From Neurospora tetraspora (taxonomy: Eukaryota; Ascomycota; Sordariomycetes; Sordariales; Sordariaceae): DNA of 64,000 nt. The position numbers were made by a program, and so were the translations under genes. Location: positions 3,596,001 through 3,660,000 of the forward strand of contig NW_026944387.1 of NCBI RefSeq assembly GCF_033439725.1. The letters run 5' to 3'. The notes below the pieces were generated by a model. The model was not told the origin of the DNA. It searched no databases and worked only from the letters and a program-made list of their open reading frames with translations. Positions 22,499-34,308 of this stretch are shown piece by piece. Each line of letters begins with the position of its first letter. Positions within the stretch are counted from its first letter, which is position 1.

Positions 22499-23719
22499 CT
22501 AGGCGATCATTTCGTCGATCATATCGTCTTCCTCGCCTTCGTCATCTTCTTCAGCACCACTATCACTTTGAAGAGCCTCGATATCCTGCCAACCATCATC
22601 CGAAGCAGCATCATCCTCCTCCTCCTGAGCCTGAGCAGCAGCATTCTGGCCAGCATCAGATGCATCCTGACCAGTAGCAGCACTACTCTGACCAGTAGTA
22701 GTAGTGTTCTGAGCATCAGTAGCATCAGTAGTCTGATTGTTGTTAGTGTTGCTCGCAGTCCCAGCCCCACAGGAGCCACTACCACCACTCTTCTTTTTCT
22801 CGAGTTTAGGGATGGGCCTGCCATTCTGGTCCAACACAGCCTGCTCATTCCACAGCGTCGAAAAGTTGGGGTGTTTCCTACAGCTCCGACTGGCGACAGT
22901 CCGCCTCACGACGTGGATCCTGCAGTGCTTGTGTTTGTTGATCAAGCGGGCCAGGGGCGTGAAGAATCGGTCGGGCTGCTCGAAGCCGGCCAGGACCAAG
23001 CTCATCAAGTTGGGAAACTTGCGCAGGCCGATGCGCATCTGGTACAAGGTCCACGTGTTGATGGGCGTGACGTGGTTGGGGTCCCACTGGCGGTGCCAGT
23101 GCATCTCCAAGGCCTGCTGGTGTCCTCCTGCTGTTGAGCCGGCCCCTGCGGGGACGGGGGCGGGCACGGGCCGGGCTTGCATCGCGTGCTTCTCGGCGAT
23201 GATGGCTAGTCGGGTCAGGTTTGGTGCCAGGCCGGAGAGCTCGAGGATCAGGTCCGAGTAGTACGAGTCCGGACGAGATGAGCGCTCGGCGCGGATGCGG
23301 ATGTGCAGGTTGCGGACCGACAGGGCGTTGGCCTGGCCGATACTCCGGAGCCAGGTGCAGCTGCGGTGGAGAGTGCTGTCCTGGGCGTCCGGGTGGAGGT
23401 CTCGGTGCTCGTCGCAGGGCTCGAGGAAGACGAAGGTGTTCATACTATAAAGGACGAAGGCGGCCTCACGAGAAATCTGCTTGTCGACGTACAAAAGGCT
23501 GAGGTCGAGACGGGGCTGGGTTTCCCAGACGCCGGCCACGTCGGCGGCGGTGGGGATGGTGAGGAGTTGGGAGTAGATCATGTTGCGGACTTCGGCGGGC
23601 AGGTCCAGGAAGTGCCAGAACCGAGGGGGGCGATTGGCACATTGTCGGTGTGGTTGAACGCGGGTGACACGGAGAGGGCCGTGACCAGTTTTGGCCCGTT
23701 TTGATGGTCTGGATGACAT
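22499..23719 (-). CDS. 2EXR-domain (F-box-like) protein
   Basis: Single-exon gene of 406 aa starting at an ATG. Residues 1-20 are basic (SSRPSKRAK), a possible nuclear signal. About residues 33-150 match the fungal 2EXR pattern: FWHFLDLPAEVRNMIYSQLL, an F-box-like opening, then LLYVDKQISREAAFVLYSMN. About 150-290 are leucine-rich and may continue the fold. The C-terminal 110 residues are low complexity (Thr/Asn/Gln-rich, then a long Asp/Glu run). 2EXR proteins are abundant in filamentous ascomycetes and mostly uncharacterised; an adaptor role is only a guess from the F-box-like start. Confidence 0.8.
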   Translation of the reverse strand: MSSRPSKRAKTGHGPLRVTRVQPHRQCANRPPRFWHFLDLPAEVRNMIYSQLLTIPTAADVAGVWETQPRLDLSLLYVDKQISREAAFVLYSMNTFVFLEPCDEHRDLHPDAQDSTLHRSCTWLRSIGQANALSVRNLHIRIRAERSSRPDSYYSDLILELSGLAPNLTRLAIIAEKHAMQARPVPAPVPAGAGSTAGGHQQALEMHWHRQWDPNHVTPINTWTLYQMRIGLRKFPNLMSLVLAGFEQPDRFFTPLARLINKHKHCRIHVVRRTVASRSCRKHPNFSTLWNEQAVLDQNGRPIPKLEKKKSGGSGSCGAGTASNTNNNQTTDATDAQNTTTTGQSSAATGQDASDAGQNAAAQAQEEEDDAASDDGWQDIEALQSDSGAEEDDEGEEDDMIDEMIA

Positions 23720-25641
23720 TGTGGCAGATGTTTGACTTGATCAAGGGGATGTGCGAATAACGACGTCAATGAGGATGACGCTGTCTGTCGCTGGCGATGA
23801 TGATGCAGGCACTGGCAGGGTGGTCGTGGATTTGTTTGTTATGCTGGGATGTTGAGAGGGCAGCAACCATCCCCTGTTCCTCCTAGCCGGGATCCTGGTG
23901 ATGTTCCTGGATGGAGAATGGTGAGAAGACGCGACGCCGAGGGAACTTTATGATGGAAAGGATGTCGAAGGTGGTTCGTTGTTGGGAGTGGTTGGAGGAA
24001 GGAGTGAAGAGATGGTCACCCGACGTCGAAGGTTGAGTGGTTGTTGCAGGTGAGTTGAGGCTGACAGTGACGTTCCCTGGCGGCGTGGTTGCCATTTCCA
24101 GGTTCCAGGTTCTTGCCTGTTGTTAGGCTGTTAGGTTAGGCGGTCACTGTTAGCGTATCAGTAGGAAAGGGGCCATTGTTACAACGATAGCGTCCATGGT
24201 GGGACAGTGCAGTGGCCACAGGAGCACAGAATTCCAGGGTCTCGTCCTCCGCTAGTGCAACAGTCCACCCGACTCCCGGTCAGGAGCCCGAACGGGGGAG
24301 ACGGGATGGCAGGCGCAGGTGTCAGGATCAGGTGCTGTGCATGTGCAGCTGATCAAACGAAACGGACCGCACAGACCAGACGGTATGAAACGCGGGGTAG
24401 TAACCCACCAGAGTGCTACTTAAACATTTACGATTCAGCAGTCTGCAGATGAAACTTGTAGTTGAGTCTTCCGACGCTGGACAGTCTCATTGGCCTTCAT
24501 CTCTTGTAGCTGTGTATTTGCTGTGTTATGTTGGTTGGACCGCAAGCCGTGTAGCTGGGGTTGTCCCTGTGACCATGAATTTCGGTCCCGTTTGCGGACT
24601 CAGCTTGGTTAACCGTCCCCGCCGTTTTGGGCTCCGTAATCTTTCCCGTCTGCAATGTAAAGAGCGTCGTAAGTACCCGTTACATACACCACAGTGTTAT
24701 TGTAAGTACCCCAGAACTGTACCTTCAAACAATCGGATGGCAGTTCATGACCGGGTACATCTCCCTTCAGTCTTTCTTCACAACCATTCTGTTACTTTCT
24801 AGGTACCTGTAGATTTCATTCCCTGGCGAAGCTATCTTGACATATTTCAAGCCGAGACATTGTAACCGTGGTCCGTGGTTCTCTTTGTATCGTTTGGTTT
24901 CATATCGGGATCAATCTTACCGTATCGACTTCTTTGTCGAATGCTGAAGATGTTCCCTATATTACGTCTAAAAGTATACGCCGAAGTCTAGCCAGCGATG
25001 ACGGAGTAGGCGTTGGTGATATCCCCACGTCAATTAGTTGTGCTTTCGGCTTCACTTTTGAAGTTTCCCGAATTTCACCGATGAAGCTCGCTCGCAGAGA
25101 GTGACGCCACATCGGACGGTGATGGGATATTTTTCCCTCCGCCATTTTATCCATAATATCTGCCTCGTTTACTCCAGGATGTTTGCAAAGGAAAAGGCGG
25201 AAACCATAATATAGGACGTCGGTGAGGTTGGAGAGGTGATTCGGATGCCGCTACGTGAATGTTGGAAGTTGATGAATGGGACCAGGTTCAAAGGCCAACA
25301 CGGCAACAGCCAACAACCCGCCCGTGTTGGATCGTTGTTACCAGCCGATGTTGACCAGCACCACGCAACATAAAGATGGCAACCGTTGTGTTATGTCACT
25401 TCCTCCACACCCCTTCACCTGCCTAGCAAGGCTCACGTCCTTGCAATGGAGCATTCACCTTCTCCAACCGAACCGGATATCTTCGGTGGGCTTGACGACC
25501 TTGAACCGAATAAACTTACCTCCTTTGTCCTCTCTTTCAACTACCACCACCTCCAGTCAATATCCGGCACATTTGCGCGACTCCAGCATAGCTACCCACC
25601 CTTAACTTGCGGCTCTTTTTGGTAATACTAACGACCATCTC
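23720..25641. other. Divergent promoter region, 2EXR / amine oxidase
   Basis: About 1.9 kb between two divergent genes. A 70-codon frame with ATG at 24095 (minus) lies upstream of the 2EXR gene and could be an upstream open reading frame or simply leader sequence. Nothing else looks coding. Confidence 0.5.
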
Positions 25642-27423
25642 ATGATGGCTTCCGACTCGGCTTCAGACCCCGAGCTGAAAGTCGATGTGGTCATAGTCGG
25701 CGCTGGCCTGAGCGGCATAAGAGCAGCCGTGGAACTACACAAAGCAGGCTTGACAATCGCTATCCTCGAACGGAACAACTACGTCGGTGGCCAGTGCCAC
25801 TCAGCTTCCACGCATGATACGGCCAGGATCACGTCCATTGGCGACACCCACACCGAGATGCTCTCTCTGGCCAAGAAGTTCAAGATCAACCTCAACAAGC
25901 AGCACAGAGAGGGTCTGAGCCTCCAACAGCGTTACGACGGGATCCAAGACGGCCCCCGAGTTACCGAAAATATCCCCGCGCTTGAAAAAGTCGTCTGGCC
26001 ACCTCAGGACTTCCAACTTTCCTTCAGGTCCTTGATCGAAGACCCCGCAATCCAGAGATTCTACCGCCGCATCTCCCATCTCTCGGAAACCTGGCACGGC
26101 CCCGACGCCTTGTTCCTTGACGCGGTCTCCTTCCTCGGGCTCGTGGAAGCTGATTTCTTACATAGCAAGGTGATCCACCACGAAGCTCACTTCCTCACCA
26201 ACTTTCTCCTCGGCGTTCACCCAGCCTGCGTCTCGGCTCTCTACGTCATCGACCACATTGCCGCCGGTGGCGGGCTTGCCAACCTCTACTTTCACCCCGA
26301 TTCCTCTGGCGGCGGCGCTCACCATCTCCGCGTCCCGCAGGGACCGCAAGCGTTCGTCACCAACCTTGTTGACCTTCTTCCCAAGGGAACTATCCATCTC
26401 TCCACCATCGTCAACAAGATCACCCAACAAACCGTTTTCGTCGGCAAAAGTGGCCACCCCTCTCACCCATGCAAAATCGCAACCTCACCATCCCCCAGTT
26501 CCACTCCCAGCACCAACACCAAAACGTTCCACGCCAAAAAGGTCCTCCTCACCACCGCCCCCGCCTTCTACTCCCCCTTATTCTCCCACCTCCCCAGAGC
26601 CATAACCTTCCACCCCCCTCTCCCTCCCCACAAAATCGCCTCCATCAACCGCCACAGCGGCCACAGCGGAAACCGCGGCGAGTTCGCCACGGTAACCTTC
26701 TACTTCAACCAGCCCTGGTGGCGCGAGGCGGGGCTTTCGGGGTCAATGGTCTGTCGTGTTACTCGAGAGCTAGACGGACCGATTTCCTGGGTGAGGGACA
26801 CAAGTGAAGAGGAAGGTGGCAAGAACACGAAAAAGGTGTGGAGTTTAACCTGCTGGTGTGCAGCCGAGAAGGGGGACGAAGTGTGGGATTGGATTAGGAA
26901 TACCTATTCGGCGGATGACGAAGTGGAGGAGCCGGAGGAAGGGATTGACTGGGAGGCAAACCCGGTGTGGATGCATTTGAGGAGGGTGTTTGGGGAGAGG
27001 ATGGGGGAGTTGGGGGTGGAGATTCCACTGCCGAGGGGACGTGATACAAGTAGGGAGGGGGAGCACGAAAGAGAGAAGGAGCAGAAGGAAGGTGCGGAAC
27101 AGCCCATTTCATTTACGGTTAGAGAATGGAATGCGATGGGGGTTCCACCTCCGAGGGTACTGCCGAGGGAAGGGAAGGAGGTGGAGGAGCTGTTGAGGAC
27201 TTGGAAGTATGAAGGGCCGGGAAAGGGAGATGCGAACTTGAGAGAGCCGTTTGGTGATGTGCATTTTGCGGGCACGGAGACGGCGGAGGAGTGGAGGGGT
27301 TTCATGGAGGGAGCGGCGAGGAGTGGGTTGAGAGGGGCGAAGGAGGTTATTGAGGCGTTGAAGAAGGGGGAGGCTAAGGAAGGAGATGGTGGGAAGGGAA
27401 AGGGATTTAAGGCGCATCTTTGA
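25642..27423 (+). CDS. Flavin-containing amine oxidase
   Basis: FAD-dependent oxidoreductase of the monoamine/polyamine oxidase superfamily, oxidising an amine to imine/aldehyde with release of hydrogen peroxide. Single exon, 593 aa, starting at tandem ATGs; the third residue onward is hydrophilic with no signal peptide. The Rossmann dinucleotide motif GAGLSG with an acidic strand end (AILERNN) sits at about residues 20-48, followed by the GG motif VGGQCHS. The C-terminal FAD-contact motif is HFAGTETAEEWRGFMEGA (about 540-560). A charged insertion (about 460-500, Glu/Arg-rich) lengthens the substrate domain. The substrate cannot be told. It ends about 220 bases before the left LTR of the retrotransposon. 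Confidence 0.88.
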   Translation: MMASDSASDPELKVDVVIVGAGLSGIRAAVELHKAGLTIAILERNNYVGGQCHSASTHDTARITSIGDTHTEMLSLAKKFKINLNKQHREGLSLQQRYDGIQDGPRVTENIPALEKVVWPPQDFQLSFRSLIEDPAIQRFYRRISHLSETWHGPDALFLDAVSFLGLVEADFLHSKVIHHEAHFLTNFLLGVHPACVSALYVIDHIAAGGGLANLYFHPDSSGGGAHHLRVPQGPQAFVTNLVDLLPKGTIHLSTIVNKITQQTVFVGKSGHPSHPCKIATSPSPSSTPSTNTKTFHAKKVLLTTAPAFYSPLFSHLPRAITFHPPLPPHKIASINRHSGHSGNRGEFATVTFYFNQPWWREAGLSGSMVCRVTRELDGPISWVRDTSEEEGGKNTKKVWSLTCWCAAEKGDEVWDWIRNTYSADDEVEEPEEGIDWEANPVWMHLRRVFGERMGELGVEIPLPRGRDTSREGEHEREKEQKEGAEQPISFTVREWNAMGVPPPRVLPREGKEVEELLRTWKYEGPGKGDANLREPFGDVHFAGTETAEEWRGFMEGAARSGLRGAKEVIEALKKGEAKEGDGGKGKGFKAHL

Positions 27424-27642
27424 GGGAGGATGTGAGTGAGGGTTGAAGGGAATTGAAGATCAGGCGTGCGAGATAAGCGGAAGATAAAGATCGCTGAAGG
27501 GGAAATGATGGAGGGTTGTAGTTGCGTAACACGTCGAATGCCGACGACCGGTAGCTCGGGAGCGGCGAGGAGGTAGCTTGGTAGCCTAGAGTAGCGCCAA
27601 ATCGAGGAAAAGCGTAGCGATCAAAGTTGAAAGGCCGGTGAT

Positions 27643-27806
27643 TGTGATATTATGGGTAATAATCGATATGGGGTTCAACGTGGCTTGATTGTGTGTATGT
27701 GTGTAAGACTGGCTCTGCAGACTCGAAGCTCTGGTATTTGGATAAATTCCTTATATCCCAGCTAGCTAGGCACGTACACGCCCAGTAGATCCCCTAGCCT
27801 CTAACA
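27643..27806. repeat. Left LTR of the retrotransposon
   Basis: 164 bp, direct copy of 33320-33484. Preceded by the target duplication GTGAT. Confidence 0.92.
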
Positions 27807-30800
27807 CACCCCTTTAAATCTAGTATACAAACTACGCTAGATCTACCTAAATATGCCCTAAAATGCCCTAAAATCCTCTTAAAACTAGTTAGAAATAATA
27901 TTATTTCCAAATTACTTCTTCGTTATAGTAATTTTTAATTTTTTATTTGTAAGAATTTTACTTTATTATATTTACTGTTATATTTATTAATTCGTTGCCC
28001 GAATCCTCCTCTATAGAATCTTCTATACCTTTCGGGCGGCCTATAATAATGTTTCCGCTATTAAACTCTTGTAATTAAATTTATAGCCGCTATAATTCTA
28101 TAAGTCCCAATTATTTTATAGATTTTAAATATATTATAAGAAGGAGGCTCTTTATAAGGCTATCCGCGATCTATTCTTTAGTAGGTATGTAGATTACGTT
28201 TACGAATTTTCTCTCCTAAGTTTACTTTAATTTAAAATTTATATATATCGACGTATTTAAATTTAATTACGAGCTGACCTCCTTCCTTTATAATAAATTA
28301 TATCATTTATTTATTATTATAGTTTATAGGCGTAGCCTCTTAATGTTCGAACTCTAAGGTAAATTCGTTAAAGAGATAGCGAACATAAATAGCCTCCTTA
28401 GTTCCTTAATTAAGGGATAGTAATTCGGCCTTTATAAATAAAGTTGTAATTATATCCTATTTATTAGTTCGCTAATCGATTATAACGCTTAAAAATTTAA
28501 ATATAAATACTTATAAATTCTTTCGATTAAGAGAATTATTTATAAATAAAGAATTAATTATAATGTAGAAGTCCTAATAGTTTTTACTCTTTAATTAAAG
28601 GATATAGTTTTAAGTTGTAAGAAGCTAGAATAAAATTCGATTTCTAACCGTATAATATATTAGATTGGTATTTAAATTAAATTGAATAAATCTAGAGATT
28701 AGAAAGGTTATATTTAATTGCAACGTAATAATAATATAGAGAATCGAACCGATTTTGATTTAATATGTGTAAATGTAGCGGGTTTGCAAGAGTAAAGCAC
28801 AGTGAGCAGTCGTATAAGGTTGAAATAATATATTTAATAAAGAGAGTAAGAAGGAAGACTATACTAGAAGGGTATAGTCAAGAGAAGGTTTTGTACAGGT
28901 CGTTTAGAGCGCACAGGCTAGGCAATTATACGGGTCTAGCCAACTAAAAGGCTCGCATCCCTATCGATAAGGCAGGCTCCCTATCGATAATGCAGGACAC
29001 AGCTTAGCATCAGCCAAGCTTAACCCCTAGGCTCTAGCCCCATAACAGTAAATTTCGTACGGGGCTATATTATTTTAGTAAAATAAGAATTCCTTTCTAG
29101 TTATAAATATAGAGTATAGTTTCTTAATACGCTTAACCTTCTTTGTAATTTTCTAAATATAATTGCGTTATAATAATTAAATTAATTTCTTTTCTTAATT
29201 TTAAATAATTTCGATGCCTAAGAATTATTTTAGTAGCTTTCTACCCGTTAATTAATATTTCCTCTCTATAGTAATTATTACCCCTTTAATTATAATAATT
29301 TTTTGATCCCTATATTTATAAGTAATAATAATATTATCGATCTAGAAGAAGAGGAATATATTATTTTTAATTAGAATATTAAGTTTTATAGGGAAAAAGT
29401 TTATATTTATAGTTACGAAGGTTTTAATAAATTCTTATTACTAGAGAAAGGGAAACTTCTATAGATTATATACTGCGCGTAGTAATTAGAATACCTAACC
29501 TTTCTTAATATATTTAGGGAGAGCTTTTATAAATATTACCTTATTAAATATAGTATTAATAAAAGCGTTCTTTATATTGTACTAAATTAAATCGAAATTA
29601 AAGTAAGTGCTTATAATTATTAGGATATAGAACGACCTAATAGCTAAAATCGCTACGTACGTTTTACGTATACTATTTTTAAATTATTAGTCCTTACGTA
29701 TAATTAAATGTATTTTATATTTAAGAAACCAGCCGTTTCAATTGAATTTGTAAGTATATACCTATATCGAACCGAATAGTTTATTATCTTTTACATCCTT
29801 AATATTAATTTACTTCTAGAATATTTTATTCTTATATTCGTTTAGGTATTCCTTCTTTATATCCTTAAAAAATTCCCTAAAGGAGTAAGAATTAAAATTA
29901 TTATAGTACTTTAGAAGGGGTAGAACTTTAATTCGATAAAGGGTCTTTAATATACCCTTTACTTTATAGTAGTTAATAATTTCCCTTATTATTTTTAATT
30001 TAGGATTATAATTAGGATCGATATTAATACCCCTTTTTCTTATTTATTCTAAGAAGGTGTAGTCTACGACTTTATTTCCCTAGAGGCCTATAGGCTGACT
30101 ACCCTTTGTAAATAGGAACGACGCGGCCTAATAAAGGCATTAATTTATAATTGGCTATAATTTTTTTTTTAAATGAAAGAAATTAATTATTAGAAATGTA
30201 ATTAGGTTATTAGGAGGGGTAGAGAAATAGCCCTCTTCTTTATCTTTCGAATTTAAAACTGCATTTTATAAATCTGATAGCGATTATACGGGTAGCGATA
30301 GTAAGGGTTCTAGACTCTATAACTATATTTTTAGTACTTATAGGACTTTTAAAGATTTAAATTATATTTATATTTCTAAAGACCCTAATTCCTCTTCTTC
30401 CCCTAGTATATTTTCAATTTTAGTAAGAAAGTTTTGGATAACGGGGCTAAGAATTCCGTTATTTACGGCGGGTATAGCCTCGACCTATAGAATGTCTATT
30501 TATATAATATCCATTTAATAAAAATCTTTTAATTATGTAGTTAATTTTTTAAGGGAGATATTGAGGGTATTATAGATTTTTTTAATGTTACTACTAGGAA
30601 AGACCTCGTCTTTATTAAATACGATATTTCGTATAATAATAATAAAGTTAATATAGGGATTCTAAATCCTATAAATATTCGTTAATTAATATCTAATTAA
30701 ATAGCCGATTTAAGTATAGTCTTTAAATTTCATAAATTTGTTCTATTCTTTTATAATTTTTATTATAAGAATAAAAGCTTTACAACTGTATATTTTAAGG

Positions 30801-33319
30801 TGTACGATAATAGGGGAGGGGTCTAATAGAGGAATAATACCGTTTCTAAATTAGTAATATATTTCGAATCAGTCTTAAGGAAATTTCTAATAATATTCCG
30901 CCTTAGGGGTTAAATTAAATAATATACAACTATTCTAATAATTTCTATTTATAGTTTATAAGGAAGATTTATACTTAATTATATTACTATACCCTTAATT
31001 TTAATTATACCCCTTAAACGCTCTACGCTATTATTTTAAATTTATATATAAGGCGCTAAGGGTTTAATATTAATTCCCTTTATAGTAAATTAAGTAATAA
31101 CCTTTTTGCTACTAATTATTTCGTTATTGTATTCGATTACCCGAAGTATAATTTAGTATTAAATCGATAATTTTATATAGAAGGATTTCAAATAGGTAAT
31201 AATAAATTCGTCTTCTCTATTACTTAAATAATATATTTAAACGAATTTAAATTACCGGTCTATAATTATTATTAAATTTAAATATTTTCAACCTTCTACT
31301 TTTATTTTCTTATAAAAGAAGAAATCGATAGCTAATTGTAATTTAAAGTCCTCTAAGTAGTTACGAACTTTTCTATATACTTAGCGCTTTAATTTAGCCT
31401 TAGTATATAGTTCGTAATATATTATATCTAGTCTCTTAAATCGTACGCTATATTTCTACTTTATTAATTTAATTAAAATTTCGGGTCCCGGGTGGCCAAA
31501 TTAAAAATACTAGCGAAAGGGCTTACTTTCTTAGGGTTTTCGTTTAGTATAGTTTATATACTATATAGTAAAAGAAGATTCGTTAGCGCTATTCTATAAA
31601 GAAATATATGTTAAAATAAATTATTTATATTTGGAGGGGATATAATAAATAAGGGAATCCGTAAGGCGGGAGCGTAAATAACTATTTTTATAGTCCTAGT
31701 AAATTTATTTATTTTCGAATTATTTTAAGGAAACGAGGTGATAAACTATATTCGGTACTAGAGCGATATTAGGGAATTGGAGTTCTCTATTTCCAACGTC
31801 GTTTTAAATTATAATTATAATAGTATTATATTTTTCGATAAGAATCCGTTTATTTTTAGCTTATACGTAATTATTAATATTTAATAGGGTAAAGTCTTTA
31901 AAACGATTAATTTTATTAAAAATATATATTATTATACCTAAATCGAAGATTATAGAATTTCTTAGTAAGTATATAATACTACGTTTCGCTATAAGTATTA
32001 AATAACTATTTTTATTTACCCGGCGTTTATAGAATTAATTATTTTAATCCTTATCATCCTACTAAGTTCGTAGACGGTTGATAGTTTCTTTAAAATTCTT
32101 ATCCTTCTTTAAATTAATAATAGTACGTTTTTTAATAATCAAACTATCGATTTAACTTTTATAAATAAATTATAATTTAATATAATTAGTACTTATTTAT
32201 ATTATAGTCCGGCTACTTATAAACTTTATATAGGGATTATTATAATTATTTATTCGCTAGTAAGGATAAGGGGGAAATATACTTATTCTTATTAATATTC
32301 TTCCTAAACTTACTATTTTTATTTATAACTTTTCCCTATCCTTCGACCTTTAAGCTAAAGTTTTATTTATTATTAGGAACATCCTCTTTAATAAGTTTAC
32401 TGCCTAACGTAATTGCGAACGTAATACCCTTAAATAAAAGGGCGCAATCTTTTCCCTAAGTAATATTAATTATTACTACTTTACAAAAGTCTTTAACTAT
32501 AGTAGGGAAAAAGATTTTAAAATTAAAGTTTCTTTCGATTTCTTTATTATATTAAAGTTAGTAGTTATTTACCTAAATAGTATAAGGATTCGATTTTATA
32601 ATTATATAAAATTCCGGGAATTATAAGTTTAATTTATTTATTTTAATAATTCTTCTAATAATATAGAGGGCTATAATTACCTCCTAATAAAAGGTTTAAT
32701 TATATTAATTACAGTTAGTTCTATATAAGGGTTTAAAAATATTAATAAATTTACCCGAACGAATTTTTTTACCTTACGGTCGTTAAAAGTAATAAATTTA
32801 TTAAAATTATTGTATTATTTATATAAATTAATACGTTTAGTAAAGTTAGTTTCCTAATAATTATTTCTAACGGTTTTAAATATTTACTAATTTAACATAA
32901 TTTTCTTAATACTTAAGTTAAAGAAGGTTTTAATTTTTATACGCTAATTTAATTTCTTAATTATATAATTACAGTAATTATATTTATAATAGAAGCTGTA
33001 AAGTTTAGCAGTAATAAATAAAGTAATTTTCTTATCCTTTTTAGCTTCTTTAATTTCTTTAGCAGGAACTTCCCCTTAATAGTTAGCGATATTGGGCTTT
33101 GTAGGTTTAATTAGTTAGGCTATACAATTATTAGGATTAATATACTTTTAAAAATTAAAGTTTTAGGCTATAAAAATAAAGGTATCCTCCTAGGCCGGCT
33201 AATCTTTGGGCTATTAAAAGTAACGTTATTAATTTTAATTATAAATATTATTAGTAATCGTTTAATCGGTTATCGTTATTGGCGATAGCTTCAACGGTCG
33301 AATTAATAAGATTTTTAAT

Positions 33320-33484
33320 TATAATATTATAGGTAATAATCGATATAGGGTTCAACATGGCTTGATTATGTGTATGTGTGTAAAACTGGCTCTATAGACT
33401 CGAAGCTTTGGCATTTGGATAAATCCCTTATATCCCAGCCCAGCTGGGCACGTGCACGCCCAGTGGATCCCCTGGCCTCTGACA
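33320..33484. repeat. Right LTR of the retrotransposon
   Basis: 165 bp, direct copy of 27643-27806 with mostly transition differences and one small length difference. Followed directly by the target duplication GTGAT. Confidence 0.92.
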
Positions 33485-33567
33485 GTGATAGCGTGATACC
33501 AAGGATGACTGTATGAGCGGTGACAATGATGCTATCGGCCGATGTGACCGGCTCAAACTCGAGGTGA

Positions 33568-33667
33568 CTAGGGCGACTGTGTAACTGCCTAAGGCGACTA
33601 CGTAACTGCCTAAGGCGACTGTGTAACTGCCTAAGGCGACTGTGTAACTGCCTAAGGCGACTGTGTG
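33568..33667. repeat. 21-bp tandem repeat, about 4.8 copies
   Basis: Unit CTAAGGCGACTGTGTAACTG plus C is repeated head to tail with few changes. Related sequence in the opposite orientation appears at 33966-34005. It starts 84 bp after the right end of the LTR element. Confidence 0.9.
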
Positions 33668-33701
33668 GAGACAAGGTGTAAGTCTTACCCAAATACCCCA
33701 A

Positions 33702-33768
33702 GGTTAGTATTAGGGTTAGCGGTTAGTGTTAGGTGTTAGGGTTAGTTAGGGTTAGTTAGGGTTAGTTC
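33702..33768. repeat. Interstitial telomere-like repeat
   Basis: About 67 bp made of TTAGGG and close variants such as TTAGTTAGGG, ending GTTAGTTCCGG. TTAGGG is the telomere repeat of filamentous ascomycetes. Here it lies inside the chromosome with genes on both sides. The units are irregular, so this is an old or error-prone copy and not a functional chromosome end. Confidence 0.8.
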
Positions 33769-34005
33769 CGGGGGTGCAAGGGGCCGGCGAGAGGCCCCCG
33801 CGTTTGAATGTGAAATTAGCGTATCGAAAAAGATTGTTTTGAGCTCTCGTTGTTGAAGTTCAAATTCGTGTCTCTGAAGATCGATGGTTGTCGTGAATTT
33901 GGCCAAGCAGACTTGATGCCAAGCCTTGGAGTTGCGGTCCGTGCAGTCTTGAGATTTGTATAGCCCCACACAGTCGCCCTGGGCGATTACACAGTCGCCC
34001 TAGTC

Positions 34006-34308
34006 GGCTCGCTCAAACTGCCGACTCCGCATGACGGGAACACCCGGGATGCGGGGTACCTTATCAGGGGCCGGACTGTACCGCGATAAGCGCCCCCGCC
34101 GAGGGCCCTCGGGCACCGAAGAGCTCCGGTCGCAACATGGCCGGATCGGGACGGGGCCACCGGGTGCCAAACACCGAAAATGACTCGTAAAAATACAAAC
34201 GCTCCTGCAAAAAACGACCACAGTACAAAAACAAAACATCCTCAACATCGCACTTCACGACCAAGCTGTTTAAAGGCTAAAAACAGCAGCAAAAAAACAC
34301 AAAAATGA
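34006..34308. other. GC-rich spacer before tRNA-Leu
   Basis: About 300 bp, GC-rich at its left (34.02-34.16 kb) and A-rich near the tRNA 3' end, which on the tRNA strand gives the T-run expected for RNA polymerase III termination. No protein-like frame is supported. Confidence 0.45.

Larger units (their letters stand above)
27643..33484. mobile_element. Decayed full-length LTR retrotransposon, RIP-like
   Basis: A 5.8-kb element bounded by direct LTRs (27643-27806 and 33320-33484) that begin TGT-like and end ACA. It is flanked on both sides by the same 5-bp target duplication, GTGAT (27638-27642 and 33485-33489). The interior is extremely A/T-rich with no usable reading frame and very many breaks, so it is a fossil. 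Differences between the LTRs are almost entirely transitions, the mark of repeat-induced point mutation, so LTR divergence cannot be used as a clock. The intact target duplication argues that it inserted here as a unit and has not been rearranged. Family (Ty1/copia or Ty3/gypsy) is not resolved; faint capsid-region-like remains near the right LTR hint at minus orientation. Confidence 0.92.
33566..34005. repeat. Segment bounded by exact 19-bp inverted repeats
   Basis: GACTAGGGCGACTGTGTAA at 33566-33584 recurs exactly as its reverse complement at 33987-34005. The segment between holds the 21-bp tandem array, the telomere-like patch and about 200 bp of ordinary base composition. The ends could be terminal repeats of a small element or outlying inverted units of the same tandem family. 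Confidence 0.85.

Noticed and set aside
23883-24095. 70-codon ATG frame upstream of the 2EXR gene
   Set aside because: Short and Thr/Ser-rich. It could be an upstream open reading frame, but nothing shows translation.
33742-33969. 75-codon minus frame beside the telomere-like repeat
   Set aside because: Starts at GTG and its end is encoded by the telomere-like repeats. It may be a fragment of an old repeat-borne gene, but no family was recognised.
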